From Hungatella sp. (GTDB taxonomy: Bacteria; Bacillota; Clostridia; Lachnospirales; Lachnospiraceae), in contig JAAWHK010000009.1 of the NCBI GenBank assembly GCA_022795805.1, forward strand, positions 1 to 46,913: a stretch of DNA of 46,913 nt, in the 5' to 3' direction. Of the stretch, positions 16,006 to 24,344 are shown in pieces; the stretch's first letter is position 1, and the number at the start of each line of letters is the position of its first letter. Under the pieces are notes generated by a model. The model saw only the letters and a program-made list of their open reading frames with translations. It searched no databases and had not been told where the DNA came from. The translations under genes were made by a program, and so were the position numbers.

Positions 16006-17046
16006 ATGCTTCCGATTCTATTGATGGTATTGAAGATCACAGGGATTGTGATTCTGGCACTTTTAGGGCTGGTGCTTTTGGGGCTCCTTGCGGTGCTTCT
16101 GGTGCCTGTCCGCTATTCCGTGTCCGGCTCCTACTACGGAAAGGCCAAGGGCAGCGTGAAGGTAACCTGGCTGTTTCGCGCGGTGTCCGTGAACGTTACA
16201 TATGAGGACGGGCTGGATGGGACGCTGAGAATGCTGGGGAAACGGCTGTTTCACATAGGGGGAGAGGAGTCGGGCCAAAAAGGTGACGGAGCCGGGGCTT
16301 TTACGGAGGCCGACGGGGCGCTCCGGGTGGACTATGTGGAAAATGCAAAGGAGGAAGACATAGACAGCTTTGGCACAGAGAACGGGAAGCGTGCCGAGAA
16401 AGATGCAGAGATAGATTCCGGGACGGAAAAGCCCCGTGACGGGGAGGAGCCGGAGAGAAGCGCCGGAAGAGAAGCATGCCGCCAGGGGCCGGAACCGTGT
16501 TTGGAGGAGGACAAAAAGACACAGTACCGGGAGGAGAGGGCAGCCGGCAGCCGGATCCGGTTTTACGGGGAGGATTCCGGGGAGGAACCGGAGGCTGAGG
16601 ATTGTGCAGAATCTCCCAAAACCGAAAAGCTAAAGAACCTGGTCCGGTCCGTTAAGGCTGTCTGGAACCGGGCCGCGGAGTATAAGGACAGGGGACTGGC
16701 ATTTTGGAATGACGAGGCGAATCAGAAGACCATACGACTCGTGCTCCGTCAGGTGCAAGCCATTGTCCGCCACCTCCTTCCCACAAAGATTCAGGGGAAG
16801 GCCGTGTTCGGGTTCGAGGACCCTGGGACCACAGGCAAGGTTCTGGCGGCGTTTGGCATAGTCTACGGTATGTACGGGGATCATCTCCAGATTGTGCCCG
16901 TGTTTGACAGAAAAGTCCTGGAGGCGGAAGGCAGCCTGAAAGGGCGTGTGCAGGCAGGCGTTATAGGGGCCCGGTGCGTACGGGTTTTGTTGAATAAAAA
17001 TTTCAGAAGGCTGCTGAGGGGCCTTTTCAGGAACGGAGGAGAATAG
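16006..17046 (+). CDS. DUF2953 domain protein with acidic linker
   Basis: A 346-residue membrane-anchored protein of the DUF2953 family (YtfI-like). An N-terminal hydrophobic helix (residues ~4-30, including LALLGLVLLGLLAVLLVPV) is followed by RYSVSGSYYGKAKGSVKVTWLF, cut here into family features RYSVSG and VKVTWLF. A long Glu/Lys/Arg-rich stretch (about residues 85-205) of low complexity lies before the conserved C-terminal part (FGFEDPGTTGKVLAAFGI). It precedes gerW by five bases, the same pairing as ytfI-ytfJ of Bacillus, and is therefore probably sporulation related. The molecular role is unknown. Confidence 0.85.
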   Translation: MLPILLMVLKITGIVILALLGLVLLGLLAVLLVPVRYSVSGSYYGKAKGSVKVTWLFRAVSVNVTYEDGLDGTLRMLGKRLFHIGGEESGQKGDGAGAFTEADGALRVDYVENAKEEDIDSFGTENGKRAEKDAEIDSGTEKPRDGEEPERSAGREACRQGPEPCLEEDKKTQYREERAAGSRIRFYGEDSGEEPEAEDCAESPKTEKLKNLVRSVKAVWNRAAEYKDRGLAFWNDEANQKTIRLVLRQVQAIVRHLLPTKIQGKAVFGFEDPGTTGKVLAAFGIVYGMYGDHLQIVPVFDRKVLEAEGSLKGRVQAGVIGARCVRVLLNKNFRRLLRGLFRNGGE

Positions 17047-17051
17047 GAGAC

Positions 17052-17480
17052 ATGGCAGAGCTTAAGAGAGAGAGTCAGAACGGGTTTTCGGCGGCGGTGG
17101 ATGCGCTGTTTCAGGGCATGGATCATCTGGTGGCCACGAAGACTGTGGTGGGAGATGCGGTGAAGGTGGACGACGCCATCATTCTTCCGCTGATGGACGT
17201 GACCTGCGGGATGGCGGCGGGCACATTTGCGGAGAACGCAAAGAACAAGGGAGCCGGCGGCATGAGCGCCAAGTTAAGCCCCAGCGCCGTGCTGGTGATT
17301 CAGAACGGCAGCACCCGGCTGGTGAATATCAAGAATCAGAATACGGTCAACAAGATGCTGGATATGGTGCCGGATTTGGTGAACCGGTTTACCAACGGGA
17401 AGATGAATGTGGGGGAGGAGTTCTCCGAGGACGCGCTGAAAGCCGCCAGGGAGATGGCAGAGGAGGAGAAAGACATCTGA
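17052..17480 (+). CDS. ytfJ: GerW family sporulation protein (YtfJ)
   Basis: A 142-residue GerW/YtfJ family protein. Recognisable family segments are DALFQGMDHLVATKTVVGD, DAIILPLMDVTCGMAAG, SPSAVLVIQNGSTRLVNIK and the C-terminal DMVPDLVNRF. In Bacillus this protein is made in the forespore and is needed for normal germination responses. The ribosome binding site GGAGGAGAATAGGAG is strong. DUF2953 is immediately upstream and a 46-residue membrane protein lies 115 bases downstream. Confidence 0.93.
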   Translation: MAELKRESQNGFSAAVDALFQGMDHLVATKTVVGDAVKVDDAIILPLMDVTCGMAAGTFAENAKNKGAGGMSAKLSPSAVLVIQNGSTRLVNIKNQNTVNKMLDMVPDLVNRFTNGKMNVGEEFSEDALKAAREMAEEEKDI

Positions 17481-17595
17481 CGGCCGAAATCGGGAAGCCG
17501 GGCAAGGAGGGAAAAACCCCGGATAGAGAGGGAATAGGGACAGGCAGTGCTGCATAGGATACAGTATAGCAAGTACACAAAAGGCAGGGATTATT

Positions 17596-17736
17596 ATGAG
17601 ACGATTGTGGGGCCTGATACTGTTCTGTATCGGGGTGGGGATGGCGGTGAAGGTGCTGATTCCCACCACACTGGCGCTTCTGATCTTTATTATCGGACTT
17701 CTCACGCTGGGATATCATCTGTTCTGCAGGTGCTAG
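17596..17736 (+). CDS. 46-residue membrane protein
   Basis: A short open frame not usually called automatically. ATG 17596 is preceded by AGGGA with five bases spacing. The translation is MRRLWGLILFCIGVG, then MAVKVLIPTTLALLI and FIIGLLTLGYHLFC-RC: two predicted membrane helices around a short basic loop. Similar short proteins starting MRR-W-G occur in clostridia, from memory, but no function is known to me. It sits after gerW and right before a terminator shared with rpmB, consistent with being the last gene of the gerW operon. Confidence 0.65.
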   Translation: MRRLWGLILFCIGVGMAVKVLIPTTLALLIFIIGLLTLGYHLFCRC

Positions 17737-17748
17737 AAAACATAAAAA

Positions 17749-17775
17749 AACTCCAGAGCCGAAGACTCTGGAGTT
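17749..17775. terminator. Bidirectional terminator between gerW operon and rpmB
   Basis: A perfect 10-bp stem (17749-17758 with 17766-17775) with a 7-base loop. On the minus strand it continues into seven Ts, so it is a strong terminator for rpmB; on the plus strand the T-run is shorter. Confidence 0.88.
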
Positions 17776-17789
17776 TAAATCTCTCTAAA

Positions 17790-17975
17790 TTAAGCTCTTT
17801 CAACTAAACCGGAACGCAGGCAAGAAGTACATACATACATCTTTTTGGCACCGCCGTTGACTTTAACTTTAACGGATTTTACGTTAGGTTTCCACATCTT
17901 GTTAGATCTTCTATGGGAATGGCTCACTGCATTACCAAAGTGAACGCCCTTGCCGCAAATTGAACATTTAGCCAT
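17790..17975 (-). CDS. rpmB: Large ribosomal subunit protein bL28
   Basis: A 61-residue ribosomal protein L28. It keeps two zinc cysteine pairs, CSIC near the N-terminus and CTSC near the C-terminus, the zinc-containing (C+) paralogue form. Family features FGNAVSHSHRRSNKMWKPN are present. The start has an AAGGAGGTG site. It is a monocistronic gene transcribed against its neighbours, with its own promoter at 18034-18062 and a strong terminator. This isolated arrangement next to asp23-fakA-recG is common in Firmicutes. Confidence 0.98.
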   Translation of the reverse strand: MAKCSICGKGVHFGNAVSHSHRRSNKMWKPNVKSVKVKVNGGAKKMYVCTSCLRSGLVERA

Positions 17976-18033
17976 GATCGCACCTCCTTAACAGCTACTT
18001 GGCTTCCAATACACGGAACCCACAACAATATGT

Positions 18034-18062
18034 ATAATAGCAGATAATGCCACAATTTGCAA
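18034..18062 (-). promoter_or_regulatory. Sigma-A promoter for rpmB
   Basis: Read on the minus strand: TTGCAA (18057-18062), 17-base spacer, TATTAT (18034-18039). About 55 bases of leader precede the rpmB start. Confidence 0.72.
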
Positions 18063-18086
18063 GCGAAATTTTAAAAATCTTTGTAA

Positions 18087-18115
18087 TAGACACAATATCT
18101 TGTATGTGGTATACT
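18087..18115 (+). promoter_or_regulatory. Sigma-A promoter for asp23-fakA
   Basis: TAGACA (18087-18092), 17-base spacer, TATACT (18110-18115). It is divergent from the rpmB promoter with 24 bases between the two -35 boxes, and leaves a leader of about 95 bases. Confidence 0.75.
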
Positions 18116-18215
18116 TAATTTATATGCCTGCCCCCTAATTGGGCGGTTTATGACAGAGTATACCAGGCAGCTGCCCTGGGCAGAATAGAATAAAACAGAC
18201 GGGAGGTTTTTGTTC

Positions 18216-18572
18216 ATGAAAGGGCGGATCAGCAATAAATTAGGTGAAATCCGGATCAATCCGGAAGTGATTGCCATCTATGCGGGAATGACCGCAGTGG
18301 AATGTTTCGGGATTGTGGGAATGGCGGCCATCAGCATGAAGGACGGCCTGGTCAGGCTGCTCAAGAAGGAAAGTCTGACCCACGGGATCAATGTGGACAT
18401 TGAGGACAACCACATTTCCCTGGATTTCCATGTGATTGTGGCCTACGGCATCAGCATCTCAGCGGTTGCGGACAATTTAATCGAGAACGTAAAATACAAA
18501 GTGGAAGAATTCACCGGGATGACTGTGGACAAGATCAATATCTATGTCGAAGGCGTCAGAGTGATTGATTAA
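18216..18572 (+). CDS. Asp23/Gls24 family protein (YloU-like)
   Basis: A 118-residue Asp23/Gls24 family protein, a cytoplasmic/membrane-associated envelope-stress family. Family features include NKLGEIRINPEVIAIYAG, ECFGIVGMAA and DFHVIVAYGISISAVADN. ATG 18216 is chosen, with GGAGGT eight bases upstream; the TTG at 18210 is too close to that site. The gene directly precedes the fakA-like gene, a pairing conserved across Firmicutes (yloU-yloV). Precise function is unsettled. Confidence 0.93.
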   Translation: MKGRISNKLGEIRINPEVIAIYAGMTAVECFGIVGMAAISMKDGLVRLLKKESLTHGINVDIEDNHISLDFHVIVAYGISISAVADNLIENVKYKVEEFTGMTVDKINIYVEGVRVID

Positions 18573-18585
18573 GGAGGAGCAGCTG

Positions 18586-20289
18586 GTGAATATGAATACG
18601 ATTGATGCAAAGACTCTTCAGAAGGCCTTTCTGGCAGGAGCCAAGGGCCTGGAAGCAAAGAAAGAATGGATTAACGAGCTGAACGTGTTTCCGGTTCCCG
18701 ACGGAGACACGGGAACCAATATGACCATGACTATCATGTCGGCGGCCAGGGAGGTGGCGGCTATCGAGGACCCCACCATGGAGAAGCTGGCCAAGGCTAT
18801 TTCCTCCGGTTCCTTAAGGGGCGCCAGGGGTAATTCGGGTGTTATCCTGTCCCAGCTGTTTCGGGGATTCACAAAGGAGATCAAGCCGCTGGAGGTGATT
18901 ACCACCACCACCTTGGCCAACGCTTTTGTCCGTGCCACGGAGACGGCCTACAAGGCGGTGATGAAACCGAAGGAGGGAACCATTCTCACCGTGGCCAAGG
19001 GCATGGCGGACCGGGCGGTGGAGCTGGTGACGGAGACCGAGGACATTGTGGAGTTCGCCAGGAAGGTTATCGAGCACGGTGACTACGTGCTGAGCCAGAC
19101 GCCGGAGATGCTTCCTATTCTTAAGCAGGCCGGCGTGGTGGATTCCGGCGGCCAGGGGCTGATGCAGGTGATGAAGGGATGCCTGGACGGTCTTCTGGGA
19201 AAAGAGACGGATCTGGATGTGGAGCCGGCCGCAGCATCCGTCAGTCCGGCCGCAGCGGTGAAGCCGGGAACGGCGGAGGCTGATATCCGGTTCGGATACT
19301 GCACGGAATTTATCATTCATGTGGAGAAGACTTACGGCGACAGGGAGGAGAGGGAGTTTAAGAACTACCTGGAGTCCATCGGCGATTCCATCGTGGTGGT
19401 GTCGGACGACGATGTGGTGAAGGTTCATGTCCACACCAACGATCCGGGTCTTGCCATCCAGAAGGCACTCACCTTCGGCTCTCTGTCCAGGATGAAGATT
19501 GACAATATGCGGGAGGAGCACCAGGAGCGGCTGATCAAGGACGCCGCCAGGGAGGCGGTCCGCCAGAAGGAAGAGGCAGAAGGCGAAAAGGACGGCAGCG
19601 CTGCCCCGGCAGCAGAGCCGAAACCCAGGAAGGAGTACGGCTTTATCGCGGTTTCCATCGGCCGGGGATTCGGGGAGATCTTTCAGGGGATCGGCGCCGA
19701 CTATCTCATTGAGGGCGGCCAGACCATGAACCCCAGCACGGAGGATATGCTCAACGCCATTGACCGTGTAAACGCCGATACCATCTACATCCTGCCCAAC
19801 AACAGCAACATTATCCTGGCGGCGGAGCAGGCGGCGTCCCTGGCGGAGGACAAGAAGATCATAGTGATTCCCTCCAGGACGGTTCCCCAGGGAATCGCGG
19901 CCATTATCAATTTTGTGCCGGAACTGTCGCCTGACGAGAACCGGGAGGCCATGACGGCGGAGATGAGCCGGGTGAAGACGGGACAGATTACTTATGCGGT
20001 GCGAAACACCGTCATCGACGATAAGGAGATCCGCCAGGGGGATATTATGGGCATCGGCGACTCCGGAATCCTGTGTGTGGGCAAGTCGGTCATGGACACG
20101 GCTTTGGATACCCTGAGAGCCATGGTGGATGAGGATTCGGAGCTGATCACGGTTTACTACGGAGCGGATATTGCAGAGGATACGGCCCAGGCCCTTTTGG
20201 AGAAGGTGCAGGAGGCCTGGCCTGATTGTGAGGCGGAACTTCACAGCGGCGGGCAGCCGATCTACTACTATCTGATGTCCGTGGAGTAG
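18586..20289 (+). CDS. fakA: Fatty acid kinase catalytic subunit FakA (YloV, DAK2 domain)
   Basis: A 567-residue protein with an N-terminal DhaL/DAK2 kinase domain (ELNVFPVPDGDTGTNM provides the Mg-binding aspartates; RGARGNSGVILSQ follows) and a C-terminal DUF1949-like/FakA domain. FakA phosphorylates exogenous fatty acids delivered by FakB, which is not in this window. The best start is GTG 18586, with AGGAGG eight bases upstream; ATG 18592 is possible, and the frame's earlier TTG 18565 lies in the asp23 end. Two Ala/Pro/Glu-rich linkers (about residues 212-228 and 326-348) make it slightly longer than the Bacillus homologue (about 550). Confidence 0.9.
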   Translation: MNMNTIDAKTLQKAFLAGAKGLEAKKEWINELNVFPVPDGDTGTNMTMTIMSAAREVAAIEDPTMEKLAKAISSGSLRGARGNSGVILSQLFRGFTKEIKPLEVITTTTLANAFVRATETAYKAVMKPKEGTILTVAKGMADRAVELVTETEDIVEFARKVIEHGDYVLSQTPEMLPILKQAGVVDSGGQGLMQVMKGCLDGLLGKETDLDVEPAAASVSPAAAVKPGTAEADIRFGYCTEFIIHVEKTYGDREEREFKNYLESIGDSIVVVSDDDVVKVHVHTNDPGLAIQKALTFGSLSRMKIDNMREEHQERLIKDAAREAVRQKEEAEGEKDGSAAPAAEPKPRKEYGFIAVSIGRGFGEIFQGIGADYLIEGGQTMNPSTEDMLNAIDRVNADTIYILPNNSNIILAAEQAASLAEDKKIIVIPSRTVPQGIAAIINFVPELSPDENREAMTAEMSRVKTGQITYAVRNTVIDDKEIRQGDIMGIGDSGILCVGKSVMDTALDTLRAMVDEDSELITVYYGADIAEDTAQALLEKVQEAWPDCEAELHSGGQPIYYYLMSVE

Positions 20290-20317
20290 GGAGACGGGGA
20301 GCGTGCGACATAGAAGA

Positions 20318-20350
20318 GGGCTGCGTCACTGTTTTGGTGAGGCGGCCCTT
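20318..20350 (+). terminator. Weak hairpin between fakA and recG
   Basis: An imperfect 12-bp stem around 20318-20329 and 20337-20348 with one mismatch and a G-T pair, followed by only three Ts. It may be a weak terminator or attenuator; recG could also be read through. Confidence 0.4.
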
Positions 20351-20401
20351 TGTGCGCAGGCCTGAGGCTGCAGATCCTGTGGGCGGGCAAAGGAGGAACA
20401 T

Positions 20402-22459
20402 ATGGCAGAGAACGGAGAATCGATCCGAACCCTGAAAGGAATAGGGGAAAAGACGGGGAAGCTGTTTGAGAAGCTGGGAGTTTTTACGGTGGCGGATCTG
20501 CTGACATACTATCCGCGAGCCTACCAGACATATGAGGCACCGGTTTCGGCGGGGCAGCTTGTACCGGATACCACGGCGGCGGTGGCCGGGATCCTGAATA
20601 GGTCCGCTTCCGTCAGGACGTTTCAGCACACCCAGATTGTCACCGCGTCTTTGAAGGATGCGACAGGGGCCGTGCAGCTTACATGGTTTAACATGCCTTT
20701 TCTGAAGAATACGCTCCAGGCGGGAACCTTTCACGTCTTTTACGGGAAAGTCGTAAAGAAGAACAACCGGCTGACCATGGAGCAGCCGGAGATATTTACG
20801 CGGGAAGGATACAGCGCCGTCAGGGAGTCCATGCAGCCGGTATACGGTCAGACCAGAGGGCTGGGCAACAAGGCCATCACGAGGGCGGTGGCCCAGGCTC
20901 TCAGTATCCGCCGGATGGAGCGGGAGTATCTTCCAGACGCCATCCGGAAGAGATACGAGCTGGCGGAGTACAACTACGCCCTGGAGCACATCCATTTTCC
21001 GGAGGACAAACAGCAGCTTCTGTTTGCCAGAAAGAGGCTGGTGTTCGACGAATTTTTTCTGTTTGTGCTGGCAGTGAGACGGCTCAGGGAAAAGCGGCAG
21101 GACCGAAAAAGCCCCTGGGTCATGAAGCCTGCGCCTCAGGTAAGGGAGCTGGCCAAAAGCCTGCCCTATGAGCTGACCGGGGATCAGAAGGCGGTGCTTG
21201 GGGAGGTGGAGAGGGATCTTGGCGGCGGCCTGGTCATGAACCGGCTGGTTCAGGGCGACGTGGGCTCCGGCAAGACCATCATAGCGGTCCTAAGCCTGCT
21301 GACGGCGGCCTTCAACGGATATCAGGGGGCACTCATGGCACCTACGGAGGTGCTGGCCAGACAGCACTATGAGAGCATGTGCAGGCTTTTTGACGATTAC
21401 GGCATTGACAAGCAGGCTGTCCTGGTGACCGGGTCCATGACGGCGAAGGAGAAGCGCACGGCCTACGAGAAGATCCGGAACCATGAGGCGGATGTTATCG
21501 TGGGAACCCATGCCCTGATTCAGGAGAAGGTGGTGTATGACAAGCTGGCCCTGGTGATCACCGACGAGCAGCACCGGTTCGGCGTGGGGCAGAGGGAGAG
21601 CTTGGGCGGGAAGGGGCAGGAGCCTCACGTGATGGTTATGAGCGCCACCCCCATCCCCAGGACTCTGGCCATTATTCTCTACGGGGATCTGGATATCTCC
21701 GTCATCCATGAACTGCCGGGAGGCCGCCTCCCCATTAAAAACTGCGTGGTGGGAACCGGATACCGGGAAAACGCCTACTCGTTTATCAGAAAACAGGTGA
21801 AGGAGGGCAGGCAGGCCTATGTCATATGCCCCATGGTGGAGGCCAGCGAGATGATCGAGGCGGAAAACGTGCTGGACTACGCGAAGATGCTTGGCCGCAA
21901 GATGCCGGATGTGACCGTGGACTTTCTTCACGGGAAGATGAAGGGGAAGGAGAAGAACCGGATCATGGAGCGGTTCGCGGGCGGGGACATACAGGTTCTG
22001 GTGTCCACCACGGTCATCGAGGTGGGGGTCAATGTGCCCAATGCCACGGTGATGATGATCGAGAACGCGGAGCGGTTCGGGCTGGCTCAGCTCCATCAGC
22101 TTCGGGGCCGGGTAGGGCGGGGCAGGTACCAGTCGTACTGCATCATGGTCAACTGCGGGGACCAGGAGGGCACGGCGGAGCGCCTGGATATATTGAACCG
22201 CTCCAACGACGGATTCTATATAGCATCCGAGGATTTGAAGCTTCGGGGGCCGGGGGATATCTTCGGCATCCGTCAGAGCGGAGATATGGAGTTTAAGCTG
22301 GCGGATATATTCACGGACGCCAATCTTTTAAAGACGGTGTCGGAGGAGGTGAACCGCCTTCTGGAGGAGGACGGGGAGCTTTTAAAGGAGGAACACCGGG
22401 AACTGAGGCGCCGTCTGTCGGAGTTTCTGGAGAGCAGCTACGATAAGCTGAACCTGTGA
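20402..22459 (+). CDS. recG: ATP-dependent DNA helicase RecG
   Basis: A 685-residue RecG that remodels stalled replication forks and branched DNA. The N-terminal wedge/OB domain is followed by Walker A GDVGSGKT (about residues 286-293), the DEQH box with RFG (DEQHRFG, residues 388-394), SATPIPRTLA, and the C-terminal helicase motif LRGRVGRGRYQSYC. Length matches the family. ATG 20402 has AAAGGAGG close upstream. It follows fakA as in many Firmicutes. Confidence 0.97.
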   Translation: MAENGESIRTLKGIGEKTGKLFEKLGVFTVADLLTYYPRAYQTYEAPVSAGQLVPDTTAAVAGILNRSASVRTFQHTQIVTASLKDATGAVQLTWFNMPFLKNTLQAGTFHVFYGKVVKKNNRLTMEQPEIFTREGYSAVRESMQPVYGQTRGLGNKAITRAVAQALSIRRMEREYLPDAIRKRYELAEYNYALEHIHFPEDKQQLLFARKRLVFDEFFLFVLAVRRLREKRQDRKSPWVMKPAPQVRELAKSLPYELTGDQKAVLGEVERDLGGGLVMNRLVQGDVGSGKTIIAVLSLLTAAFNGYQGALMAPTEVLARQHYESMCRLFDDYGIDKQAVLVTGSMTAKEKRTAYEKIRNHEADVIVGTHALIQEKVVYDKLALVITDEQHRFGVGQRESLGGKGQEPHVMVMSATPIPRTLAIILYGDLDISVIHELPGGRLPIKNCVVGTGYRENAYSFIRKQVKEGRQAYVICPMVEASEMIEAENVLDYAKMLGRKMPDVTVDFLHGKMKGKEKNRIMERFAGGDIQVLVSTTVIEVGVNVPNATVMMIENAERFGLAQLHQLRGRVGRGRYQSYCIMVNCGDQEGTAERLDILNRSNDGFYIASEDLKLRGPGDIFGIRQSGDMEFKLADIFTDANLLKTVSEEVNRLLEEDGELLKEEHRELRRRLSEFLESSYDKLNL

Positions 22460-22501
22460 AAGGGATTTGCTAAAAAATGACATTTTACACAGAACCTTCT
22501 A

Positions 22502-22530
22502 GTGTATTATTTTTAAGCGGGCACATAATA
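22502..22530 (+). promoter_or_regulatory. Candidate sigma-G promoter for the SASP gene
   Basis: GTGTA (22502-22506), 17-base spacer, CATAATA (22524-22530). The -10 fits the sigma-F/G consensus CATNHTA exactly and the -35 matches four of five GHATR positions. Forespore expression is expected of SASP genes. Confidence 0.5.
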
Positions 22531-22575
22531 GGAGTGTAGCAATTAACCAAATCTAAAAACAAGGAGGCGTTTAAT

Positions 22576-22782
22576 ATGTCTAGCAAATCTACAAACACTA
22601 CTAATGTACCTGAGGCAAGAGAGGCAATGGACAAATTCAAGATGGAAGTTGCAGGGGAGATCGGCGTGCCGCTGACCAACGGCTACAACGGCAACCTGAC
22701 AAGCGCCCAGAACGGTTCCGTAGGCGGTTATATGGTTAAGAAGATGATCGAGGCCCAGGAAAGACAGATGGCCGGTAAGTAA
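22576..22782 (+). CDS. Alpha/beta-type small acid-soluble spore protein
   Basis: A 68-residue DNA-binding spore protein that coats forespore DNA and protects it from UV and heat. The family core is VPEAREAMDKFKMEVAGEIG and the second conserved element NGSVGGYMVKKMIE. The N-terminus is Ser/Thr/Asn-rich. The GPR protease recognition region E-VAGEIGV is present. AAGGAGG precedes the ATG by about nine bases. It stands alone between a candidate sigma-G promoter and a terminator, marking the organism as spore-forming. Confidence 0.95.
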   Translation: MSSKSTNTTNVPEAREAMDKFKMEVAGEIGVPLTNGYNGNLTSAQNGSVGGYMVKKMIEAQERQMAGK

Positions 22783-22803
22783 AAAGTCAATATGAGATAA
22801 AAG

Positions 22804-22843
22804 AAAGCTCCTGCCAGCAAAGTCTGACAGGGGCTTCCTTTTT
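22804..22843 (+). terminator. Terminator after the SASP gene
   Basis: A 13-position stem with one C-A mismatch and one G-T pair, centred about 22805-22836, followed by a CCTTTTT run. It ends the SASP transcript. Confidence 0.8.
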
Positions 22844-22939
22844 AGGAGGCATACGGGATGTGTTAGTCAAATTATAGTATGAAACCCTGTTTTTTGCGGA
22901 GGACTCTAACTTTTTCTACAAAATTTTTTCTGAAATATA

Positions 22940-22968
22940 TAGACAAAATGACAAAAAGATAGTATAGT
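22940..22968 (+). promoter_or_regulatory. Sigma-A promoter for the liv operon
   Basis: TAGACA (22940-22945), 17-base spacer, TATAGT (22963-22968) in an AT-rich region about 80 bases before livK. No operator is recognised. Confidence 0.75.
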
Positions 22969-23049
22969 ATAACATAACGACAGCAATATAGTAGTTCTTT
23001 CAGAAACCATACAAAAAGTTACATGCACATACAAGGAAGGAGAAAAGAA

Positions 23050-24294
23050 ATGAAAAAGAGTTTCAGAAAGATTATCAGTGCAATGGCAGGTATATCCATG
23101 ATTGCGGCTCTGGCAGGGTGCGGCCGGCAGGCGGCGCCGGAAGGAAGCGGCGCGGCGGCTGTAGGCGCGCAGACACAAGCGGTGCAGAACGATGCTCCCG
23201 GAACCCAGGCGGCTGACGGCAGCGCTCAGGAGAGCGGAAAGAATAAGCTGGCCTACTTCTTCCCTCTCACAGGGGAACAGATGCAGTACGGAACCATGCT
23301 TCAGAGAGGGGCTGAGCTGGCACTGGAACTTTACAATGAGGAGCACGGCACCAGCTACACGGCAGAGTTTCACGACGACAAGGGCGATGCCACGGAGGCT
23401 GTGAACGTGGCCAACAAAATCGTGGCGGACCCGTCGGTGATCGCCGGCCTGGGCAGCTACTCATCATCCTGCGCCATGGCGGCGGCGCCTATCTTCGAGG
23501 ACAATGAGATGCTGCTGTTCAGTCCCAACGCGTCCCACACCGACTTCCCGGCCATGGGCCGGTTTATGTTCTCCTGTGTTATGAGCCAGAAGTATGAGGG
23601 GGCCCAGTTTGCGGATGAGCTGTTTAAGGTGACAGGGGCCAAGAAGCTGGCCATCATCTATCAGAATACGGACCAGGGTGTTCTCGCCTCCGAGCTGTTC
23701 TCCGATCAGTGGAAGAGCCTGGGCGGTGAAGTGGTGGCCATGGAGGCTTATGTGACCGGCTCCACCAAGGACTTCTCCCCGGTGCTTTCCAAGATCAAGG
23801 AAGCGGGGGCCGAGGTAATCTACGCATCCGCGGCGTACAACGAGGCGGCCCAGATCTTCCTTCAGGCAAAGAACCTGAATATTGAAGCTCAGCTGGTAGG
23901 GCCGGGCATGTGTTTAAAGAATGAGCTGCTGGAGATCACGGAGGACAAGGCTGATGGGGCCATCGTGCTCAGCTCCATTCCCTACTTTGCGGAGGACAGC
24001 GCTGAAAGAGACGACGTGGACGAAGCCACCAAGAACTTTATCACAAGGTTTACGGAGAAGTACGGCGAGATTCCCGACGGATTTGCGGCATCCTCCTACG
24101 ACACCACCAACATCCTTCTGGGCTTTATCGACGAAGTGGGAACGGACAGCGACGCCCTGAGGCAGAAGCTGGCAGCTATGCGGGAGTTTAACGGCGTTTC
24201 CGGCTACAACATGGCCTTCAACGAGAACAAGGAGATGGTGAAGGGAATCTACGTGTTTGAGATCAGGGACAACACATTCGTAAGAATCAACTGA
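23050..24294 (+). CDS. livK: Liv-type ABC transporter substrate-binding lipoprotein
   Basis: A 414-residue periplasmic-type solute-binding lipoprotein. It begins with a basic, hydrophobic signal peptide and a lipobox ending in LAGC (about residues 17-20), then a low-complexity Gly/Ala/Gln linker (~40 residues) before the Peripla_BP_6 fold (starting LAYFFPLTGEQMQYG). Internal features TAEFHDDKGDATEAVNVAN and FVTRFTEKYGEIPDGFAA-like ITRFTEKYGEIPDGFAASS are typical. ATG 23050 is chosen, with AAGGAGAA upstream; the earlier ATG adds nine residues before the signal peptide. Branched-chain amino acids are the usual ligands but not certain here. Confidence 0.9.
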   Translation: MKKSFRKIISAMAGISMIAALAGCGRQAAPEGSGAAAVGAQTQAVQNDAPGTQAADGSAQESGKNKLAYFFPLTGEQMQYGTMLQRGAELALELYNEEHGTSYTAEFHDDKGDATEAVNVANKIVADPSVIAGLGSYSSSCAMAAAPIFEDNEMLLFSPNASHTDFPAMGRFMFSCVMSQKYEGAQFADELFKVTGAKKLAIIYQNTDQGVLASELFSDQWKSLGGEVVAMEAYVTGSTKDFSPVLSKIKEAGAEVIYASAAYNEAAQIFLQAKNLNIEAQLVGPGMCLKNELLEITEDKADGAIVLSSIPYFAEDSAERDDVDEATKNFITRFTEKYGEIPDGFAASSYDTTNILLGFIDEVGTDSDALRQKLAAMREFNGVSGYNMAFNENKEMVKGIYVFEIRDNTFVRIN

Positions 24295-24344
24295 CCGCAG
24301 ACATTCATGGGTTGGCGGATTTTTACAGGGAAGAAGGGAGTGCT

